A DNA stretch of 64,000 nt from Alkalibacillus salilacus (GTDB lineage: Bacteria; Bacillota; Bacilli; Bacillales; Alkalibacillaceae), in assembly GCF_030812915.1 (NCBI RefSeq), contig NZ_JAUSTQ010000004.1:186001-250000 (forward strand), given 5' to 3'. This document shows, piece after piece, positions 60,324 through 64,000 of the stretch (its first letter is position 1; the number at the start of each line of letters is the position of its first letter). The position numbers were made by a program, and so were the translations under genes. Below the pieces are notes generated by a model, which saw only the letters and a list, made by a program, of their open reading frames with translations, was not told the DNA's origin and ran no database searches.

Positions 60324-62186
60324 TTATATTCTTAACTGATAACTAAGGGTTACTTGTTCCACTTCTTGCCGAACAACATCTGAAATATCAGGTTTGAGAG
60401 CTGCCTTACGCATGATTTTCCATTCTTTTATTTCTTCATTTTCGTTGTCTAATTCTTTTGTCGCCCAATGAATCCGTCTAATTTGATATTCATCCACACT
60501 CTCCGTTACCTCTTCAAGATAGGCTTTGGTAAGTGGCATTTTGTCAATCTTTTTCTCAAGAAGTGGTAATTGCTGAAAAGCTTTGCCTAATATGGAGACC
60601 GTTAATCGAACAGGCTTTTCTTCATTTAACAGCGCTTCAACCGCACGTTCGAGTTCTTTTTTAATTTTACGATCTCTCTCATCCCAATCGACTCTTTCAT
60701 TAATATAGACAACCTTTTTCTTCTCTGGTGAGTTTTCGTTCAACCACTCTTTATCATGTCGATATAAAAACGTGTAGGCGGCGTTATCCAATTTTCTCAG
60801 CTCTGTCTTGGATAACTCAGGATTTTCTTCCCTCAAAGCGATCCACCTTTGTTTGTAACCTAGTTCTTTTTCTAATTCGTCATTAAAGTTTGTAATTGGT
60901 GAAGGTTCTGGCTTTGAGTCTGCGTACTTAATTACCGTATTGGTATCTACACCTAAAAGACGTGCTGTTTCTCGATAGGACTTTTTATCCTTGTGTACAT
61001 ATTCTTCAAGTTTCTTCTGAAATACAGGACCAAAAGCCTTGATTCTCCCTCTTTTAAATTTGTCACTTTCTTTAGTGTCAGGTCCTCTTCTTGAATAGAT
61101 AAAACCACAACCGCATTCAAAAGTTCCAACAAGCAATTTAGCTTTGCCGTCTCTAGTAATTTTCACTTCTTTTATAACAGGTTTTCCATAATGATTACTT
61201 GCCTTGTTTAAACATAAATAAGGTCCTTTTCCAAACGGATGATACATGTTTTTAGAATCATCTAAAACGGTCTCCAACGTTTCATCTAAAAACAAAATCA
61301 TTAACAGATGTCGTATAGGATGAAAACCTTTTTTGTGTTTCCTTACGATATTTTTAAGCCAACAATGTGGGTTATCATAATCAACGCTTGACTGAAGGAT
61401 TTCTAATAGTTCTTCACCAAAAAAGTGGATAAAATCATCGCTAAGTTTCTTATGATCCGTGTGACCTTTCACCGTTTTATACCCTTTTGATTGAAGTGTG
61501 GAATGATACTTCGATGCAAGTTCAGTTAGATTATAATCATATGAGGTTGTAGCAAGTTTTTGGCTTTCTTCTGCAATAACCTCTAACCACTTTCTTGTTT
61601 TATCATTTGCTTTTAATGTTTGATGGTTTTTCCCACAATTTTCAAGTGTAGCCTTGATATATTCGTGCTTATTCTTCTCCCTAATGAGAACCTTACTTTC
61701 AACAATCGGTTCATCATGTTCTAAACAGATAAAGACACTTGGTAGTTGATGAGTCATACGCCAGTAGGTCTCTCCATATGCTTCTAGATCCTCTTCTAAA
61801 CATTTAGGACAAAAACGAAAGTAGGGAAACGGTTTGACATTGCTTGTTGTCATTCCTATCTTTGTTTGAATCGTAGTTTGACGTGTATCATTGACCATAG
61901 CATGATAAATATTTTCACGTTGTTTACGGGGTAAAAAGTTGGTGTAGTAATTATACAATGAATGTTTGTTGATCCAAGTATCCACTTTTGGACCATCGAA
62001 GTGTTTAATTTTTTCGTGAAGATGTCCCAAATAAGTTGGAAAGTCAGCCGTAGCATAGGCTGATTTTGTACCAAATAAGTCATTTACTGTATCTTTGATA
62101 ACTGTGTTTCCTGACTGAACGTGATACCTTGCAAAAACACTGTACATTAGTTCATTTACGCGAATACTTGGAAAAAATCCGAGCAT
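60324..62186 (-). CDS. tnsD: TnsD/TniQ-family transposon target-selection protein
   Basis: A 620-residue protein. The N-terminal TniQ domain has a zinc finger CPKC (Cys126, Cys129) with Cys154 and His157 (VFICLEHDEPI). A central TnsD-specific region carries HPIRHLLMILFL (about 289-300), a second Cys set (Cys325, Cys358, Cys360 in FECGCGF) and a helix-turn-helix (YRETARLLGVDTNTVIKYAD, 404-423). The length fits TnsD, which binds a specific chromosomal attachment site and recruits TnsC, and not the short TniQ of CRISPR-associated transposons. The start at 62186 follows GGGGGGTG, 13 bp after tnsC. The target site is not identifiable here. Confidence 0.87.
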   Translation of the reverse strand: MLGFFPSIRVNELMYSVFARYHVQSGNTVIKDTVNDLFGTKSAYATADFPTYLGHLHEKIKHFDGPKVDTWINKHSLYNYYTNFLPRKQRENIYHAMVNDTRQTTIQTKIGMTTSNVKPFPYFRFCPKCLEEDLEAYGETYWRMTHQLPSVFICLEHDEPIVESKVLIREKNKHEYIKATLENCGKNHQTLKANDKTRKWLEVIAEESQKLATTSYDYNLTELASKYHSTLQSKGYKTVKGHTDHKKLSDDFIHFFGEELLEILQSSVDYDNPHCWLKNIVRKHKKGFHPIRHLLMILFLDETLETVLDDSKNMYHPFGKGPYLCLNKASNHYGKPVIKEVKITRDGKAKLLVGTFECGCGFIYSRRGPDTKESDKFKRGRIKAFGPVFQKKLEEYVHKDKKSYRETARLLGVDTNTVIKYADSKPEPSPITNFNDELEKELGYKQRWIALREENPELSKTELRKLDNAAYTFLYRHDKEWLNENSPEKKKVVYINERVDWDERDRKIKKELERAVEALLNEEKPVRLTVSILGKAFQQLPLLEKKIDKMPLTKAYLEEVTESVDEYQIRRIHWATKELDNENEEIKEWKIMRKAALKPDISDVVRQEVEQVTLSYQLRI

Positions 62187-62199
62187 GCTTTCACCCCCC

Positions 62200-63831
62200 T
62201 TACACCGCCAACTCTTTCATTGGATTTTTAATATAACCATCATGATAAAGCGAATCATAAGCTGAAAAATGCTTTTTCTTACCCTTTTCAACCAACTTTT
62301 GAAGTTTGTTTGTTGATTTATTCTTGGACACTTTCTTTTTTGGTTTTTCATCTAACAATTCCATTGCTCTTTTGACAACTTCTTGTTTAGATGGATTCTT
62401 AAGTTCCTTTAAAACCTTTATAACAGTCTTTTCGGCTTTGGCAGGATCATAGTCTAAAGAAATTAAGGAACTAACAACGTTTTCTATAATGGAGAGTTCC
62501 TTTTCCTGACGCCTTTCTTCATGAGCCTCTTTTTTGACTTGAATTTTGGCTTTTAAATCAATTTGTGGCATTTGTTCTTTCAAGTAATCCTCAACATCCA
62601 TCGGAATGATATCTTCATATTTTTCAATTTCGGAAATTAAACCAGATTTTAACGCCCTTAACATCGGCTGAACCAAACGCAATTCTTCTTTAGCAACTTT
62701 ACGAATTAAAGCTGGTGTTATTTTCTCTTGACTTGTCCTTATGGCTCTTCCCTGGGAGAGCACAAACAGCTTCACCGCAATATCTACAATTCCTTGACTT
62801 TCTTCATAAAGGGTATCGTTTATTTCTGATGTTAATTCAGTGAAATTATTTGTCCATTGATACTCCCACATGGATTCAATCAAGATATCCCAATCATCAT
62901 TTCTCTCCATCTGTTGCCAAACCATATCCCCTTGACCACTGCCACGTCTGGCTTGTCTAAAATCTCGTTGTAAAACAGTCCGTGCTTTCATCGTACCAAT
63001 CATCATAACTGGTATTCCGATTTCATTAACCAGAGTGACAAAGAAATTCATCATTTTCTCTGACCCGTTATCTTTTGAGGTCAACAAATGCTGAATTTCA
63101 TCAATAATTAAGGCACCTATACAGTGTAATCGTGAAATTTGTCCCATTCGTGTAATCATGGAACTGATTGAATTTCTCGGTTTACCGTATTTTTCGAAAT
63201 AATTTGTTCCAATCAGGTTGTCAATCTTCGAAAAGAAATCCATGCAAAGCGATTTTAAAGACCCATCGTGTGGGCAATCTAACTTAAGCCACACAATTTG
63301 AATCACATTCATAGGATCTTTATGCACAATCATTTGTGGATAAAGGGACAAAATTCGTTCAATTGCTGTTGTTTTTCCTATTCCTGAATACCCCATGAGT
63401 GTAAAACTGGAAGCAAATGAGCGGATATCAGGGATATCCTTAATTGCCTTTCCTTCCAGTAGCCCTTTGTGGAATTCGTTTAACACTTCGGTATGGTTCT
63501 TTGCAAGGGGATTTCTCCCTGTATAACCATGACGAATGAATCGAGAAAAACGGTCTTGCAAATCTAAATGCTGCCTGACTGGTTGAAAGAACCGAGTCAT
63601 TCCCATTAGCCCATGATAGCGATAGTGAGAAGAGAGTTCCCGTTCCTTCGGATCATAGTGCGGCTCATAGCTTAATTGATCAAATGCTTCTTCTTGGGAT
63701 AAGATTGGTGGTAAACATTCAATTAAAGGATTGCCTCGATACATATCTATTTCCTGTTCTGTGTAGTGAGCAATCTGTGCTAATTTACCACTTTGCAAGG
63801 GAACAGTTTGATAAAGTTGTTTTTCACTCAT
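62200..63831 (-). CDS. tnsC: TnsC-like AAA+ ATPase, transposition regulator
   Basis: A 543-residue ATPase, close to the 555 residues of Tn7 TnsC and far longer than the TnsC of type V-K CRISPR transposons. Walker A is GYSGIGKTT (147-155), Walker B LIIDEIQHLL (241-250), with sensor segments around GIPVMMIGTMKAR. The C-terminal third is basic and helical, ending KKHFSAYDSLYHDGYIKN. TnsC links the target selector (TnsD) to the transposase (TnsAB) on DNA. Its ATG overlaps the tnsB stop (ATGA), so translation is coupled. Confidence 0.9.
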   Translation of the reverse strand: MSEKQLYQTVPLQSGKLAQIAHYTEQEIDMYRGNPLIECLPPILSQEEAFDQLSYEPHYDPKERELSSHYRYHGLMGMTRFFQPVRQHLDLQDRFSRFIRHGYTGRNPLAKNHTEVLNEFHKGLLEGKAIKDIPDIRSFASSFTLMGYSGIGKTTAIERILSLYPQMIVHKDPMNVIQIVWLKLDCPHDGSLKSLCMDFFSKIDNLIGTNYFEKYGKPRNSISSMITRMGQISRLHCIGALIIDEIQHLLTSKDNGSEKMMNFFVTLVNEIGIPVMMIGTMKARTVLQRDFRQARRGSGQGDMVWQQMERNDDWDILIESMWEYQWTNNFTELTSEINDTLYEESQGIVDIAVKLFVLSQGRAIRTSQEKITPALIRKVAKEELRLVQPMLRALKSGLISEIEKYEDIIPMDVEDYLKEQMPQIDLKAKIQVKKEAHEERRQEKELSIIENVVSSLISLDYDPAKAEKTVIKVLKELKNPSKQEVVKRAMELLDEKPKKKVSKNKSTNKLQKLVEKGKKKHFSAYDSLYHDGYIKNPMKELAV

Positions 63832-64000
63832 TTATTCGCTTCCTTTCGTTTTCTAAACATGTCACGAACTGACGGTAATTCGTAATCTTCCTTCGTTTCC
63901 GAATTAGGTTCTTCAAATGGGACAACCACAGTTTCTTGATCGTTTGATTCTTCTAAAACAGCATCCAAATCGAAGACTTCTTTTTTACGATTAACTTCTT
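63828..64000 (-). CDS. tnsB: TnsB-like transposase, C-terminal tail (partial)
   Basis: Only the last 56 residues are visible (plus two bases of the preceding codon), read from the right edge to TGA at 63828-63830. The tail is acidic with a Val-rich patch (QETVVVPFEE) and ends in a short basic helix, SVRDMFRKRKEANK. TnsB C-terminal tails contact TnsC, and a disordered acidic stretch plus basic end fits this. The assignment rests mainly on position directly before tnsC with a 4-bp overlap; the catalytic core is outside the window. Confidence 0.7.
   Translation of the reverse strand, partial: EVNRKKEVFDLDAVLEESNDQETVVVPFEEPNSETKEDYELPSVRDMFRKRKEANK

Larger units (their letters stand above)
59407..64000. 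mobile_element. Tn7-like transposon (left part; continues beyond the window)
   Basis: A minus-strand gene run tnsB (partial), tnsC, tnsD/tniQ, with a 4-bp overlap and a 13-bp gap, is followed by a terminator and then by a region of repeated 16-bp motifs resembling TnsB-binding sites. In Tn7 the tns genes are likewise all in one direction with tnsA nearest one end. The end region holds two copies of the same three-site array, so the true outer boundary may be near 59407 or near 59924. tnsA, most of tnsB, cargo and the far end are out of view. No cargo lies between tnsD and this end. Confidence 0.8.

Noticed and set aside
60324-63831. CRISPR-associated transposon (CAST) as identity of the element
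   Set aside because: TnsC and TniQ/TnsD are full-length classical Tn7 sizes, and there is no cas gene or repeat array in view.

Overview
The window reads as chromosome of a low-GC, endospore-forming, salt-adapted member of the Bacillaceae. Signs of this are a SpoVAF/GerA-type germination protein, many Bacillus-type families (YtrA/YtrB, KhtT/KhtU, YfkAB, MhqD, YrhK, YerD-like glutamate synthase), an ectoine synthase, an NhaC-type sodium/proton antiporter, very acidic lipoproteins, and Gram-positive ribosome binding sites. Genus and species cannot be fixed from the sequence alone.

Layout. 1-2.75 kb: a GntR (YtrA-like) regulated ABC-transporter operon with its own operator. 2.8-12.2 kb: CheW, UPF0178, an amidase, a YtkA-like lipoprotein, a CBS protein with a Gln/Ala-rich tail, an ABC exporter pair, a lipid kinase, a lipoprotein, and an expanded structured repeat. 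12.2-20.7 kb: stress and spore functions (SpoVAF-like protein, Mn catalase, DJ-1/PfpI protein, MscS channel, KhtTU K+/H+ antiporter, heme catalase, a solitary EctC). 20.7-28 kb: a DAACS symporter, YfkAB, and the methionine operon metX-metY-hom behind a SAM-I (S-box) riboswitch, then trhO. 28-38.2 kb: mostly single housekeeping and accessory genes, an orphan HI0074-type protein, and the compact copy of the structured repeat. 38.2-42.7 kb: pstS-pstC-pstA-pstB-phoU behind a four-repeat Pho box. 42.8-51 kb: NhaC, small enzymes and regulators, a TGA-interrupted small gene, and a PadR-DUF1048 pair with an operator over its promoter. 51.1-55.8 kb: an acetolactate synthase-like, aldehyde dehydrogenase and glutamate synthase-like cluster. 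56-56.9 kb: a cobalamin riboswitch placed in front of an acyl-CoA thioesterase. 57-59.3 kb: a PadR-HAAS membrane protein-propeller cassette that looks more GC-rich than its surroundings.

59.4 kb to the right edge: the end and core genes of a Tn7-like transposon. The genes are the tail of a TnsB-like transposase, a TnsC-like ATPase and a TnsD/TniQ-like target selector, all on the minus strand with tight spacing. Beyond tnsD lies a complex end region with nine copies of a 16-bp motif. Two near-identical groups of three sit at an exact 20-bp pitch, and three widely spaced inverted copies lie between them. This looks like a duplicated transposon end, or a gene-less mini-element stacked against the autonomous one. 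It is the most unusual structure in the window. TnsA, most of TnsB, any cargo and the other end lie outside the window.
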